Shown here: piece after piece, positions 1 to 13,451 of the stretch | Layout: the number at the start of each line of letters is the position of its first letter | How positions within the stretch are numbered: position 1 is the first letter of the stretch | Source: Chrysomallon squamiferum | Taxonomy: Eukaryota > Mollusca > Gastropoda > Neomphalida > Peltospiridae | NCBI GenBank assembly: GCA_012295275.1 | Contig: CM022672.1 | Span: 28,811,972 to 28,875,971, forward strand | Length of the DNA: 64,000 nt | Reading direction: 5' to 3' | Translations under genes and position numbers: made by a program | Notes under the pieces: model-generated | Told to the model about the DNA's origin: nothing | The model's input: the letters and a program-made list of their open reading frames with translations, nothing else | Databases searched by the model: none

Positions 1-2567
1 CATTTGAGACATGTTAAAATAATGAACAATAGATTAAACTAATGAATTGTATAAATAGTACTGATTATTTACCCTGAGTCTTTTGATTTGCAAAATAATA
101 ATAAACATCAAACTGAAAACATGTTTTAATATTTTGACTCTTAGGCTGATTTTCAGTGGAAATGCTCATACTATATTAGACATAACAAAATGGTATTTTT
201 TGCTATTACCTGAGCTTACCAAGTCCATACTGGTGTTTGTATTCAGTTGATGTACACTAGCTCACAAACAAGTGTAGTATTTCATCTGTTTTAAAATTTT
301 CAGGAATAAAATCTTTTTCATGACTTAGTACCTCTCCACTGTTTTGCAATTTTGCCTGTCTACAATATTTTTAATTTTCAAATGATGAAACTCATATTTC
401 AAATAGGCAATGTACTTCATTTCTGGAAAATGTTATCAAGATGCCCATCCACAAAAATCATCTGTTTTTGCTGTATCAGTCATAAACAAACCATTGTCAT
501 GTGATCAAATACAGGAGTTTTGTAAAGTTATCTTGTTTTTGAAGGGAGGTATGAATTTTTTTCAATAAAGCTTGAAGCATGAGGCCATAATTACAGAAAT
601 TGAATTCATGTTTTGGATGACTGTAAGTTTCTTTGTATTTCAAAGAATGAAATTAAGCCTATGGCTATTTTTACTTGACCTCATCACTCGTATATTAGTA
701 TACCCCTACCCAAGAGTTGTTATTCACCACATCATACATCCTCAACTATTTCTGCCCCCTTTTGCCCTATAGTATCAATTATAGTCTAAATATTGTCCCC
801 AAATGTTTTATTGCTCTTCTAACTTGCTTCAGTTTCTGGGTCAGTATTCTCATGCCAGCTCTGCTATTTGATAATTTTCAACAATGATATAGCTTTCTAG
901 GATAGTTCATATATATGACTGCTCTGTTTTCTCCACAGCTGCAAACAATTGTTTCTTAGTCATTTTAATTTTTTTGGATCATGTTCTGATATATTATGAA
1001 ATGACTGTTAACAGTATCATCATCTGATTATTTAAATTTACATGACTTTGAAAAGCATAGTAATTGTTGCAGCCTAATTTTTTTTTTTTTAAATGTACTT
1101 ATGAATTCATACAGTTTAAGTTAGAAATAATGACCATAATGAATAAATGTTAAAATCCATTTCACCTAGTATTCAGGTTGCTTTCCTAACCAAAGAAAAT
1201 TACAGATAATTTGAATCTGTGGCCTAAATATATTTCATTTCATTTCAAGTTATCACTGTACAGGTTACTGGCAACCAATGTTCTTTTTTAGTATATTAGT
1301 TCAGATTATACTAATTATACAGTTTTAAAAATTTTGTTTCAAACTGCAGCTATCTGGGTTTTTTAAGGTGAAGAAAAAAAAAAAATAGAATTTGTAAAAT
1401 ACTCATGATATATAAACCAAATGAAAAATACACAAAAACTATTTTAATATCACATGAATGATCAGTTTCACTCTGAAAATAGTGAAGCCTGCACTTTCAG
1501 TTTTATTCACTGCTTTAACTAAAGTTTAAGTTAAACATAAATTCAGGAAATCAAACCAGTGTGATTTACAATCTTAACAATAACATGTTTCCTTATAGAT
1601 TATCATTTCAATTCAAAATAAAAGATCTATCATGACTGCAGAAACAAAGGAATTGATAAAAACATTAATCTAAAGCTTAACAATAATGTAATTTTGTTAC
1701 AATTTATTACTAGCAAATATTATGATATGAACAAATGAAAATTCACACACAAGTATTATAAATGTATTAAAAAAACCACAATGGTAACATTATTTATTGA
1801 TATGAATAGAAATACAAAACAAGGCAGTGATCACAAACTTGTCAGTCTGCTTGATGATGAGTTTTGTTTACAATTTGTTGTCCAGAAGACAACACAATCT
1901 AAAATGTTGATGTTACAGCTGATCACGTCAGTTCATTTACACTGTAACCCAGAATTATTATTTTTAACTATTGTTATAGATTGTACTAATAATTCATTTT
2001 ATTTAACAAATTGTATGCAGCAGCATTAGTAAGTCCATTGATACTGATGTTTTTACTCCAATGTTTGTGATCAGAAGCCATAAGAATGATGTCTTTCTAG
2101 TGCTTTATAATTTGTGTAATGTATGTTAGTTATTATGATCTATTTATGTATATTAAAATATTTATAATTCAGTGCAATAACATTCTACATAAATGTCTTT
2201 AGCATATAGACAAAAATCTTCATTTCTTGTTTTTCTATAACCTCAATTATTCCTGAAGTTTTTATAATTTAAATGTTCTGTAAACTATTGAATATGAAAT
2301 AAGTATGTAATATATATTCTGTGCATGAATTCAAGAGAAGAAAACTTTTTTAAAATTTCTTTCTATTAAAAACTATGTTTTATTTAATATGTTTAAACTT
2401 TAAAACAAGGAAAACTTAATCCATTTCCCTCCACTGTTAGAATTTTCAAATTACCATGTAATAAAATGTACACAAAATGAATTGTATTTTTATTGGTTAA
2501 TTTGGTTTTACCAAACTAAAAGCACTAGAAGAACATACATGCTGTGAAAAAATAAAATGTACTGTAC
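1..2567. other. no recognisable gene; left of gene A
   Basis: I see no zinc-finger exon, RNA gene or transposon here on either strand. The sequence is AT-rich and has only short chance reading frames. Because gene A runs leftward and its second constant exon ends in a splice donor, this stretch should be the first part of A's last or alternative intron. Any terminal exons of A would lie beyond the left edge. Confidence 0.5.
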
Positions 2568-2890
2568 CTGTAAAGAGCTCAAATCAGAAGATGATGTGTT
2601 TACTGATGCAAACTGCTGATTTTCACCACCACTACCATCCTCAGTATTTGACTTGGTGTCAAAACTGTCTATAAACAAAATGTCATCAGCCTCTTCTTTG
2701 ATGTGTATATTATCAGGCAGACATAACCTTTCTGTACTAGTCTGTGATGTGGATGTGTCTGTAATTTCAGAATGTGACAAGGTTTCATTCCCCTGATGAA
2801 CTGCTCTGTCACTGAGATAATTTCCTTCAGCCACAGAAACAATGTTTGTTGCAGCAGAAAATAAAGACTCCATTTCATTATCAGTTTTTT
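2568..2890 (-). CDS. gene A constant exon 2 (SUMO/SIM-motif exon)
   Basis: Internal coding exon of gene A. Reading the minus strand, acceptor TTTTTCAG precedes 2890 and donor CAG|GTACAG follows 2568. The single base left over from exon 1 completes the first codon (Glu), and the exon ends in phase 0. It begins EKTDNEMESLFSAATNIVS, which matches the starts of the B and C copies. Towards the end is IKEEADDILFIDS: IKEE fits the SUMO-acceptor consensus (hydrophobic-K-x-E), and ILFIDS looks like a SUMO-interacting motif next to acidic residues. The rest is Ser/Thr/Asn-rich and probably disordered. Exons 1 and 2 together give 349 codons. No terminal exon for this copy lies inside the window. Confidence 0.85.
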
Positions 2891-3151
2891 CTGAAAAACA
2901 AAATTTTTACTACCAAAATAATGCTATAATAAAAAGCTTCAATATTTTCAGAATAAATTACTTAGAGAAATATTTGTTACAGTGTCTGCTTTAAAGATAT
3001 GCTACATTTCACAGAGTATTAATATGTCCATAAAGTAATGATAAAAAGTAAACAGTCCTTGTATTTTTTTAATACTAGGTGCATATTTTTGCTTTGAGTG
3101 CGGATGTATACATGAGAGAAATGCATGCATTATTACTAGCACTATACAAAC

Positions 3152-3900
3152 CTTTCTTATTTGGAGCTGTTTCTTCTTGTACTGAACGTTTTCGACCTCT
3201 GTTATCTTCTGAGACAGTATCTGATGATGATGTTATATGTTTTACATCTGACCCATCAAGATTTTCTGCATCAGCATCATTCACTGATGGAATAATAGCC
3301 ATTACTGGACTGTTATGAGCTGCACTTGTTAAATACTGCACAGATTGTCGAGGTTGGATTGTTGTTGGTTGTTGCTGGAATGATGAGGTGGGTAATGAGT
3401 TTGTGTCAGGTCCACCAGCTGCAAAGGATGATAAATTATTTCTTCTATTCTGTCTGAAAGACTGCTTGTACTGAGATGATGCCTCAAGAGAATGTAGTTT
3501 TTGCCTTGCTGATGACAGCTGATATGGAATATTATTTGGTTGTGATTGTTCAGAACTCTCTCTCAGATGAATTGATGTTTCCTGGACTGTTCTTTGTGTA
3601 TTTGTGTTATCTCTGAGCACTATATCAGAATTATTTCTAACAGGTAATCGTTTCATAGTTTTGAAGGCTTTTACACAGTAACTCTCACTGATGACATCAC
3701 CAGTGTTGTGAACCATCTCACTCAGAACATAGCGTTCTTTTTTGTAATTGTCTATTTCTAAAGAAAGGTAACCACTCAATTCCACTGCCTGATCAAACTC
3801 TATATAGTCTCGACAGAATTTTTGCATTGCTTCCACAAACCTGGTGAAGAACTGGACAGAATACTGTTTATCCATTTTGATATTTGTTTATTTAATTATC
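3152..3900 (-). CDS. gene A constant exon 1 (conserved N-terminal domain)
   Basis: First coding exon of gene A. The ATG is at 3875-3873; the 25 bases upstream to 3900 look like 5' UTR after acceptor CTTTTTAAAG. Donor AAAG|GTTTGT ends the exon at 3152 in phase 1. Residues 1-78 form a conserved, probably helical domain (key residues F9 F10, F13, M17, F20 C21, Y24, SGYLSLEIDNYKKERY at 34-49, E53 M54, SESYCVKAFKTMKRLP at 63-78). I do not recognise it as a named family; it lacks BTB signatures. A low-complexity linker follows with FAAG (151-154), IQPRQS (173-178) and a bipartite basic stretch (RKR 228-230, KK 240-241) that may be a nuclear localisation signal. The product is inferred to be a nuclear DNA-binding regulator, by analogy with B and C. 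Confidence 0.88.
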
Positions 3901-5127
3901 CTTTAAAAAGAAGAGAAGAAAGAAGCGTATATATATCAGTATGACATTTATTGCTGTATGGTTTAATTATCTCTAGTTATGTTAATAATAATCACTTAAT
4001 TAAAAACTGGTTTATCTAATAAAGTATATACGGACATTTTGATACATTGTTTTTATGTATTACAATGCTTACAATCATCAACATAACAAACAGTAGATAT
4101 TATTCAGTAAAACCTGTGCTGATAAGAATTAAACTGAAAGATTACCAAAAGAGTTGTGCAAATGACTGTTTTGTTTCAATGAATGTTGTGTGAAACTAAC
4201 CTTGTGTCACTAATTTTCCATTCACATAAACAATATTTTGCTAACTGTTGAAAATAAAATTTAAAAAACCACTCTTCAAGAATGATATTCTTTCTTGTTC
4301 AGTACTGCTGCACTGCTATTCAAATAATACTTGTATGTAGTGCACTGGTTATTCCAGTAAAACCAACAGTGAATTGTGATCTTGTTAACTAAGAAGCTGT
4401 AATTTTCAGAGTTGTTTTTGTATTGAAAAATAATGCAGATCACCGTTAATATTTTTTTACTTTAATGAAAAAGGTATAATAATAGAACCATAAATTTTAA
4501 CTGCTTAGGAAGTTCAATTTTGTTCAGTAATAATCCTTATTATTATTATTTATTACAAAAACATAAAAATATACTGTTTAAAAAAAAGATTATGCAGTGG
4601 AAAAAGGTTAAGCAAATATATGTAGAATTAATATTTCTGATTCCTGTATATATTTTAGTTGCAACATTAATATAAGGTATTAAATGTTTTGAATACTGGG
4701 ATATATTTTCAAATATTAGTTTAATTCATCTTTTTTCCTTTTCATATATTTATTTATTTATTTTTGTTGTAACTTTTTCCAATTAAGCAGTTATTAGAAG
4801 TATCTTAGTTTAAAACAATTATTGCTGACAAAAATTAAAATCTTCGAAAACTTTTTATCATTATTATTTATTTTATTTATTAATTATTATTTTTATCACG
4901 AATGCTGTTCTAAACACAAATTTACTAACTGAGGTTCTAATGGGGTAAAATGTTAGAATAGTTTATATGCTAGAAATATTTTAAGAATATTTATCAGAAC
5001 TAATTTCTAACTGACTTTAAGAAAGTCTATATGGCTAGTATAAGCGATAGCTTGATAAAAATGCAGTTCATTTGGTCTTCACCGATCATAATTTCGGTAC
5101 TATCATTGACTTTTAATGTTATCTTAC

Positions 5128-5250
5128 CTGTTATTCGTTAGTTCTTCAATTAATATGCTAGGTCTTGTTACACATTTGTACCAAAAATCTGATTTATAGT
5201 CACAACACTAAAGCGTTCATTTTGACGCTCGAGGTTATCTTTCTTTGGTG
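5128..5250 (-). other. probable 5' UTR exon of gene A
   Basis: On the minus strand AACAG|GTAAGAT at 5128 is a near-ideal splice donor. It resembles the donor of gene C's leader exon (ATCAG|GTAAGCC) and would pair with the acceptor at 3901. The surrounding 5.05-5.30 kb has more CpG than its neighbourhood. The 5' end is my estimate; no transcription start can be read from the sequence. Confidence 0.45.
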
Positions 5251-5893
5251 ATTTTGATATGAAATACAGATTAACGCCAAAAATATGGTAACCGGAAATG
5301 TATATTTGTAAAAAAAATAATAATAAAAAAATGTATATATATACATATTTTTTAAGTCTATAGCACTCATAACAGATGAATTTATACTGAAAGTATAACA
5401 TTATTGTTAATATAATTTTGAAAATTTATTTATTATTAATAATCGATATTTCTTAAATGATGGTGATGGTGATAATAATAACAGTAATAATACTAATACT
5501 GCTTGTAATAATAATAATTGTTACCACATTTTAGGCAATGCTCTTGCAAAGAAGCATTTTAACAATTATTTATTATGCCTAAGATTTATTTTATCTTCGG
5601 CAGGTATCATAAAATTATGTTCTAAAAGACATCTTTAAAAATTTGCAAATGATAATGTAGATGTTGAAATCAAATTTATTTAGCTGGCCTTATAAATTCT
5701 TTATCTTACTGCATTAATAAAAATCCTTCGTGTGAAAGTTATACTATTATATTTTTCTATAATTTTATTTGTTCGACTGCTTTACAAATATGAAACTAAT
5801 AAATGTTAATCTACAGCCAAATTTAGAAATAATAATTAACATTCTGCAAAAGCAATATCGATTATTTGAAATATGAAAGGACGATTGAAAATT

Positions 5894-5929
<36 letters not shown>

Positions 5930-6298
5930 TAACAAAAAATATATAATATACTTATAGTACAATCTAAATTGATTGTCTTTTTAAGTAAGTAAGTTTTATC
6001 TTCACCAATATCTACTCAAAATAGAACTTTTGTCAGTGTTAAAATGCAAGAGGCAAACATCCTTTCAAATGTACGGTATAGTCAATTAAATCACAATGCA
6101 AATTAAATTAGGTATAATGGTTACTATATCCCAAATAGTTGTGGCTGTAAAGATGCACTTTTACGAATGCTTAACGGCTGTCCCAAAATAATGTTCTGTT
6201 ATGTTAAAAGTTGAGAAAATCGGCTGGCAGACATATATTTAAAGAAGTCTTGTTAATATTTTTATTGTCACTATTCATAATTTATAACAATAACTTTA

Positions 6299-6367
<69 letters not shown>

Positions 6368-6375
6368 AATAAATA
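6299..6375. repeat. (TAA)n / (TAAA)n microsatellite
   Basis: About 21 uninterrupted TAA units followed by TAAA units. It is the longest trinucleotide run in the left half of the window. Confidence 0.95.
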
Positions 6376-7435
6376 AAAAATAATAAAAAAAAAATAAAAT
6401 AAAATAAAGTAAGATATGAACACCACAAAAAATAACAAAAATATGAAAACGTCTCTAAAATCTTCATTAATAGCGATTTGTGTACACAGTTCTTTTTTTT
6501 TTCCGAAAATGGTCGATTTTACCGACTTCAGTTTAATAATGTTTAATCAAACAAATCTTCAGTTTTCCTACTAAACAGTTCTGGATTTTCTCGACAACAT
6601 ATTGTAACGAGCCTGACTTTTTCAGTCTGTCAAACCTTGTATGTCAGTAATCAAACATCGTCCCATTCACAAAATAATAGTCCATTCGATTTTCAGGTGT
6701 TATTAACCTGGTATAAAGCTAACTTAAGGCCCAATCCACTAAACAGTTAGTTAATATCGCTTACTTTATAAGCTGAAAGATCAAAATTCAATGAATAATC
6801 AAATGTTAATTGTTCAATCCATAAAGACATCATAAATTGGTTCTGGAATTATTTTATACTGTCAATATATTTCAAAGTTAAAATTCACAGATCCCAGAAG
6901 GTATTTCGTTGATTCAGGACTTACCGTTCAAGAACGCACGAACGATGTATCATTAGACCACTGCACGAGAACGAGCGAACGACCTTTCGTAAAACGTCCG
7001 CACAAAAATGAACAATTTTCTCGTCAGACACTCCGTTCTTCGACTTCTCGTCACTCAAAAACGACCTTCCATTGAATATGTGTTAGGTGTCCGGAATTTC
7101 AGCAGTTGATTATACAATGTTCTTTTAGTTGATTTGCTAATCTGCTGTGTTACTCATTATATTTAGTATACGCTGATAAAATAAATAAATAAATAAAAAT
7201 ATATAAAACTTAAGGAAATTTTTATTAATTTTAACAATTTCATTACACGTCTTTTTTATATTTATTTTTTTAATTTTTCAATTCACATGTAAAAACATTT
7301 GAAATTAATTCCTATAATCAGTGACTCTTATTTAATCATGAAATACTTAATATAAATGTTAGCAGTCTTGTTCTGCCATCAGTGGAAAGGTCTAACAAGA
7401 TTGTCGGGATCAAAGGTATTTTAGATATATACAAC

Positions 7436-7521
7436 GTGTGTGTGTGTGTGTGTGTGTGTGTTTTATAGCTTTCGTGAGGTTTCATTTTTAGTTTTTGGAC
7501 TTTCCTTCAAATATAATTACT

Positions 7522-7556
<35 letters not shown>
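7436..7556. repeat. paired (GT)n microsatellites
   Basis: Two GT runs of about 12 and 15 units, separated by about 65 bases of unique sequence. The short reading frame across them encodes only Cys-Val repeats and is not a gene. Confidence 0.95.
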
Positions 7557-7559
<3 letters not shown>

Positions 7560-9412
7560 GATTATACTGACACTGCAGGCCAGTCACTAGCGAACCGACA
7601 AAACGGCTCACAACATTACAATTTTTTACCTGAATAAACTACTATTCTGTGTTATTGTAGATTTACAATCTTTTCTCAGTCGTGACACACTGGGCACTCA
7701 ACCAGAATGTTGCGCATCCCAGTTTGAAAATTAGTATGCCTTTATTTAATTATTTATTTATTATTATTATTATTTTTCATTTCATCTTTTAATGAAAACA
7801 GATTTATAATTAATGTTTTGCAATATGGTCCATTTTTATAATTAAAACTTTTTTTCTTTTTTTTTTTCTTTTTAGTATTTCAAAATAAATAAATTTACTG
7901 GATTTCTTAAACATCTCTTATTAATAGTTAATCAATTTTGTCAGTGGTTATGTTTATGTTTTAGTGAAATTTGTATGATTGTTCAATTAGATTTTGCCAT
8001 ACCGCCATCTGAGTACCTTTTTTTTTTTTTTTACCCTGAACCTCAACCGTATTTATCATTATTTTGAAGCAAAACAAAAAGTAATATATATATATATATA
8101 TATATCACACCACACACACATGTATATATACATTTTTTTCTTTTCTTTTTTTTTTTACCTATTCTAATGGTGGAACCATATCAAAATAGCCGATTTTTAA
8201 AAGTTGACAAAAACAAAAATGTAATAAAATAAAAAATTTGAATTTTCAAACTAAAACAAGTAGTAAGGCAACACTAAACTGAAACAAAGGAAGCCTTAAG
8301 TTTATCAAAACAAACATTCAATTGTAGTCTTCTTTTTAAGAAGTTGTTGATTAGGCCGTCTCAGTAAAGCAGTTTTACAGCAGCGGTGCAGTTTCCTATA
8401 GAAACAGACAGTGTTTAAAAAAGCTACACTTCATAATTAAATTATTATTATTATTATTGTTATTTTATTCATGCACTTAGAGCAATTTCTAGAATCAATT
8501 TGAAGTGTGTCAGTACGTGGGTGCACTGTTGGAAAACAGTTTGTGTTAAAATGTACGGAATTCTATTGTGCAAACTGTCAAATTTAAAAATATCAGCTAA
8601 TTTGTCAAAGTCGTTTAAAACAACACTATTTGAAAGTTATTAGTCATATACTTAAGTTATATTTTAGACCCTATGGACAAACGAAAAAAACTTAATTATT
8701 AATATTAACATTTTTCAGAATCATGGTGACCCAGTCAGACATATTTGTTTTATCTGTTAATAATTTAATTTTAATTTGCTCATAATCAGGTCGATAAACT
8801 GGTGTGATCACTGGACACAGTTTAAGAAATAGTAATCTTTACAGCTTAATCAAAATTCAAACAACAAATGATTTTAAAACCATTATTTATTATTATTATT
8901 ATTATTTGTTACGCCATGATTTTTCACCACTGAGTGACGTTACGTATTTTTCCTATAATCTTCATCTTCTTTTTGGACATTACGTAAAAATATGTTACAC
9001 ACACACAATCTGTAAGACTGATGTTAAAACAGATTTTTTTATTTACACAATTTTTTTTTTTAACACAAATGTGTAAGTGAAAAATGTACCCATTTTCTTG
9101 TAGATTTGCATTTAAAGTAATCATAACGTTTTAGGAACAAAAACAGAGTAGCAGAATGAAAATAATCGACAAATAGGTTGACGTAAATGTGTCAAAATAT
9201 AGGAAAAAGAACCAGTAGGCAGAAAACAGATTTTGATATTAAGTAACTGAAATGGTTTTATTCTGAAATATTTAAAAGCGAACAATAACAGTCGATCAAC
9301 ACGGATATGCCCAAACGACGGAAAGTATAATTTTGTATCTACATTGATTCTACGTTAATTAAGGCACGGTCAGTTAATACTGCGCAATGATAGTCATTAA
9401 CGTTCAAGGCAA

Positions 9413-9445
<33 letters not shown>

Positions 9446-9661
9446 GAAAAAAGTTAATCATAGCGTTTTTAAATGAAACTGGTCCGACGACAGGTCTCGT
9501 AACAGAATGTTTTTATTTATTTATTTATTTATGTATTTAAAATGTTTTTTAAATATATATTTATTTCGTTATATTTTTTCTTTTTCTTTTTAGTATTGTT
9601 TGGCAATTTGTACTTGTTTACAAAATGCATCTAATACTATTTTAAGAATTATTGTATATAC

Positions 9662-9891
9662 TAGAGCTTTCAAGTGTTAGTAATTAAACTGTTAAGTTTA
9701 ACTTTATGGAACACGATAACCTTAGCCGTATCACGTTACATTTTCATGGTTCATTGTATTTTATAAATATCTGCATCAATTGTTTTCTTTGTACCAAAAA
9801 TTATTAAAATATGAATGTATTGTATGATATCGCAATACCTCTGTCTCGAATCGATGTATCGTATCGTATATTGCCGTATCATCACAGCTCT
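9662..9891. mobile_element. hAT-like MITE
   Basis: A segment of about 230 bp begins TAGAGCTTT and ends ...CACAGCTCTA, giving short imperfect terminal inverted repeats (TAGAGCT). The right end, read inward, is rich in TGATACGGCAATATACGATAC-like sequence, a style seen in many animal hAT elements. The flanks GTATATAC (left) and GTGAATAC (right) could be a decayed 8-bp target duplication. No coding capacity. Family assignment is tentative. Confidence 0.5.
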
Positions 9892-12295
9892 AGTGAATAC
9901 GATGACACCACCATTAGAGGCAGTTAATTAGAAGATATTGGTTATCAGTTGTCACATTAATTTTGCTAATACAAAGTCTGGAGAGAAACAGTCATGCTGG
10001 GAAGACATAATGTGACATGAAAACTCTTTACAATGTTTCAAAGTCGGATTGATAGAAGCTAATGTTATAATATTTAATTATAATCTCAACAAACAATAAC
10101 CCATTATCAAAATACAGTGAAATATTATTTAAAATATATCAAAAGCACATCAAATGGTTATCATTTATTTATAAGAATAAATAAATAAATAAATAAATAA
10201 ATAATAACAATAACAATAACAATAACAACAACAATAATAATAATTTGTTGGACTTCAATGAAAAATTAAGTATCACATTCATAGACTGAGACTGAAATCA
10301 ATGTTTTATGTGCTGTTTTGTCAACATCAACCTGTTTGAAATTCAGTTTGGCAAGACACAAAAGTGTTTGAGCAAATGTTACCATTTAAGCACGGTGTAA
10401 CCTTGTTTTATCTGACAAAAATTGATTTAACGTGCAAGTACTTTATGTACTATCAAAACACAAAATTATATTGGAAACAGCTGTAACCACTTCTTATTCT
10501 TAGCTTGTTTGGCTTACTTCGAGTATTAGACAAAAAATAAACAGTGTGTTTCTGCAATGATTTCATTACTGGTTTTTTTGTTTTGTTTATTAGTCTGCAC
10601 TAGGAGTCTGAAGAAACCAATCAACTGATTTGATTTAATATAATTTCCTTAAAGAATGTTGCCACTATTTTGCAAACACAATATTTAAGATGCTTGTGTG
10701 CAAGAGATAACAAGACATGTATAACACAGAATGTTTTATGCTGAGTTTTAATGTTTCATAATAATAACACTATTAGAAGGAATAAAAACTTTATTTTGAA
10801 TTACACAGTAGTTCTTGAACTGCCATTCACTGTGGCAAAGTGGACATATGCATCACATATTTAGCACTTGACAATGTACAAGTACAAACATGTAGTCAGC
10901 TAATTGAAATAATCTGATAAAAACAAAGATACCAAATTAACAGTTTCAGTAATGCCATACCAAGTTGATTTGCTCTGAAGTCTTTGAATATAACTATACA
11001 GTAAAAAAAAAAAATAATAATATAAATAAATAAATAATACTTTAGAAATAAAAGATGACAGAGGAGTTTGCATTTATGTTGCTTGAAGAACTGGCTGTAG
11101 ACAGATAACAGGTGGTAAAAAGGGGTAAATATGTGTTTATTAAAATACAGATCATTGGTGCTCAAAGATTTTTTTTTTTTTTTTTTTTTGATGATAAAAT
11201 GGATGTTTGTATGTGAGCAGATGTTGGAAAAGATTTAACTGTATATAACTCAATGCACTTAACTAAACATTGCCAAAAAATAAATAATGACATTTCTAAT
11301 GTGTGCATTAGTGAAGTGTAAATGAATATTTAGCTTCTGGCTGAAATTTGTGCAGTTTTATATGTAAATTAACTTCTGGTACTTAATGCATTTCAGAAAT
11401 TTACAGTTATTTCCTTGGCTACATATACACAGTAAAATACCATGATATAAAAGTAACATTATGCTGATGATGATATGAAAAAAATAAAGAATACATAATA
11501 TTGCTTAGTAAGTGTACACACACAGACACATGCACACATACACATTTATTTATTTACAGCTAAGTATTTACTCTCTGAATGTTATCTAAAACTCACAACA
11601 CAAAGATATATATGAGTATGTGGATTTTTGCATGACAAGATTTAAATAAATATAACTACAAGTAACTAATATTTTATCTAGTATGAAAAATTAACAACAA
11701 AAATATCTTTTAAATAACTATTTTCAGATGATGTGGAACAGTGAGTTTCTATATTTAACATTATATTTTTAGAACAAACAGTTCACACATAGATTATAAA
11801 TTAGTTTTATATTTTATTCCTTTCTTTAAAAACTGTCAAGTCAATAGCTGCTTGTCAACTTTTGTCAGATGAAATTCCTTCTGATTGTTTTGTAATAATG
11901 CTGCTAATAAACCTTATAGGATTTATCTGGTGTTTTATTTTATTTATATTGACAGACATGATTTGATCAATCAAGTGATAACTAGGGATATTTATTTAGC
12001 ATTGTTTTTCAGTAGTACAGAATGATTTTATACTATCAGCTGCCTCTGTAAAAGCCTGGGCTGAATTTATAAATAATTCTACTTTGAATAAAAAGGTTCC
12101 ATTTTGTTCAGCAGTCTAGGATACAAACAGTGTCTCAAAATTTTGTTTGGGATCATCTCTGTATTCAATTAATTTACATGGAAACTTGTTATCTTGTAAA
12201 AACACATGTAGTAAACAAACAAAGAGACATCTCGTCAACAAGACAGTCTAGTTAGGTATAAAATATTTAATTACAATTTCAGTTCAATTTGTCTC
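9892..12295. other. region downstream of gene B's last array exon
   Basis: No zinc-finger signature is seen on either strand (I looked for His-Ala-Gly linker codons and paired Cys codons). It holds an (AAAT)n run near 10178-10205 and a short repeat (10556-10640) that resembles 17596-17662. The polyadenylation signal for the 12.3 kb exon may be the AATAAA (minus strand) near 11934-11939. Confidence 0.45.
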
Positions 12296-12655
12296 TCAGT
12301 GCCTGTGCAGCTTTCTATGTTTTCCCAGGCTTTGTGTTGAAGAATAGTTCTTGCCACAGATTTCACATTTTAACATGCCAGCATGTGCTTTTAAATGCCC
12401 ATCAAGATGATTCTTTTCATAGAAGAACTTTGGACAGAGATGGCAGGAAAAGAAATCACCTGAATGTTTTCTCTTGTGCCTGTTCAGATTTGGAGCAAAG
12501 GATGTCTGGAAAGAACACTGATCACATTTGTAGCTTTTCTCACTGCTGCTGATAAAACGTCTGCCAGGTCGTGACAGTGGCATTCTGCCAAATTCTAGCA
12601 GGTTTGAATCCTGAGCTGATTCTCTTACAGATATTGCCTGATATGGTCGCCATCT
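12296..12655 (-). CDS. gene B terminal exon B1, three C2H2 fingers
   Basis: Alternative 3' terminal exon of gene B, the most distal in the array. Acceptor TTTTCACAG precedes 12655; phase 0, opening with RWRPYQAISV, and TGA or equivalent stop at 12296 after 119 codons. A spacer rich in Ser/Arg is followed by fingers at about residues 44-64, 71-91 and 97-117. Finger 2 is CHLCPKFFYEKNHLDGHLKAH and finger 3 has SSTQSLGKH. It is plainly the sister of B2: both share FYE-x-NHL-x-GH in finger 2 and CEICGK-x-YSS-x-Q-x-LGKHRK in finger 3. Expected role: sequence-specific DNA binding once joined to exons 1 and 2. Confidence 0.9.
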   Translation of the reverse strand, partial: RWRPYQAISVRESAQDSNLLEFGRMPLSRPGRRFISSSEKSYKCDQCSFQTSFAPNLNRHKRKHSGDFFSCHLCPKFFYEKNHLDGHLKAHAGMLKCEICGKNYSSTQSLGKHRKLHRH

Positions 12656-13451
12656 CTGTGAAAAGTAATAAACAACTGACATATTTATTAGCAGTTAATA
12701 CTATCTACAATTATGTATTTAATTTGTTTAAAGCATACTTGCATAATCACATTTTTATTTTTGGACTTTATGATGTTCAAAACATATAATACTCTTGTAA
12801 TGTTAAAAATCTTCATTTTAAGCAAAATACATAAAAGCTAAAACTAATAATAAATATAATAATAATAATAAAAAAATGGTATTAATGAAAGTAAATAATA
12901 AATAAATAAATAGTAAAATAAAATAAAATAAAAATTAAAAAATAGTAAAAAAGAAGACAAAATATTTAAAACATTTTACGACTCGTAAAATGTAAAAATG
13001 AATAAAAAAAAGAAGAAACTTGTCATTTATATGTAATAAGGAAATAAGAAAAAGTATGTATTTATATATAAATGAAATAAAAATAAATATACAGTACAAA
13101 ACTAAAATCTTCTGAAAGTCATATGGGAGAACAATAACAATATCTGAAGTAACACAGACATATTCAGATCAGAAGTAAATGAATTCAGTAATTCAGTGAA
13201 ATGTTGCTTGTCCTTATAAAAATATTTTTGGTTTTGGTTTACACTGCTGCACAAAATCAAAAGTTCATTTCAAAGAGGAATAATGTTTTGTACACTGTTG
13301 AGCAATCAGTAGAAATTTATATTCTGTTTCATTATAGTGAAATAAGTACAGGATTTCCTATATGTTAATGTACAGCATAAAATGTTCTCACAAATTAAAA
13401 GGTTATTTTAAAAGGTATTATGAATTTTGTCAAACTTCAGGTTGTTATTTT

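Larger units (their letters stand above)
5251..9661. other. intergenic, microsatellite-rich
   Basis: Between gene A's presumed promoter and the hAT-like MITE. No coding exon is recognised. It holds (AAT)n runs near 5898-5928 and 6299-6362, (GT)n near 7436-7460 and 7527-7556, (TA)n near 8085-8104, and a CpG-dense patch at about 6925-7075 described separately. Confidence 0.5.

Noticed and set aside
572-772. Short open frames in the leftmost 2.5 kb
   Set aside because: No domain, no splice context and composition typical of random AT-rich DNA.
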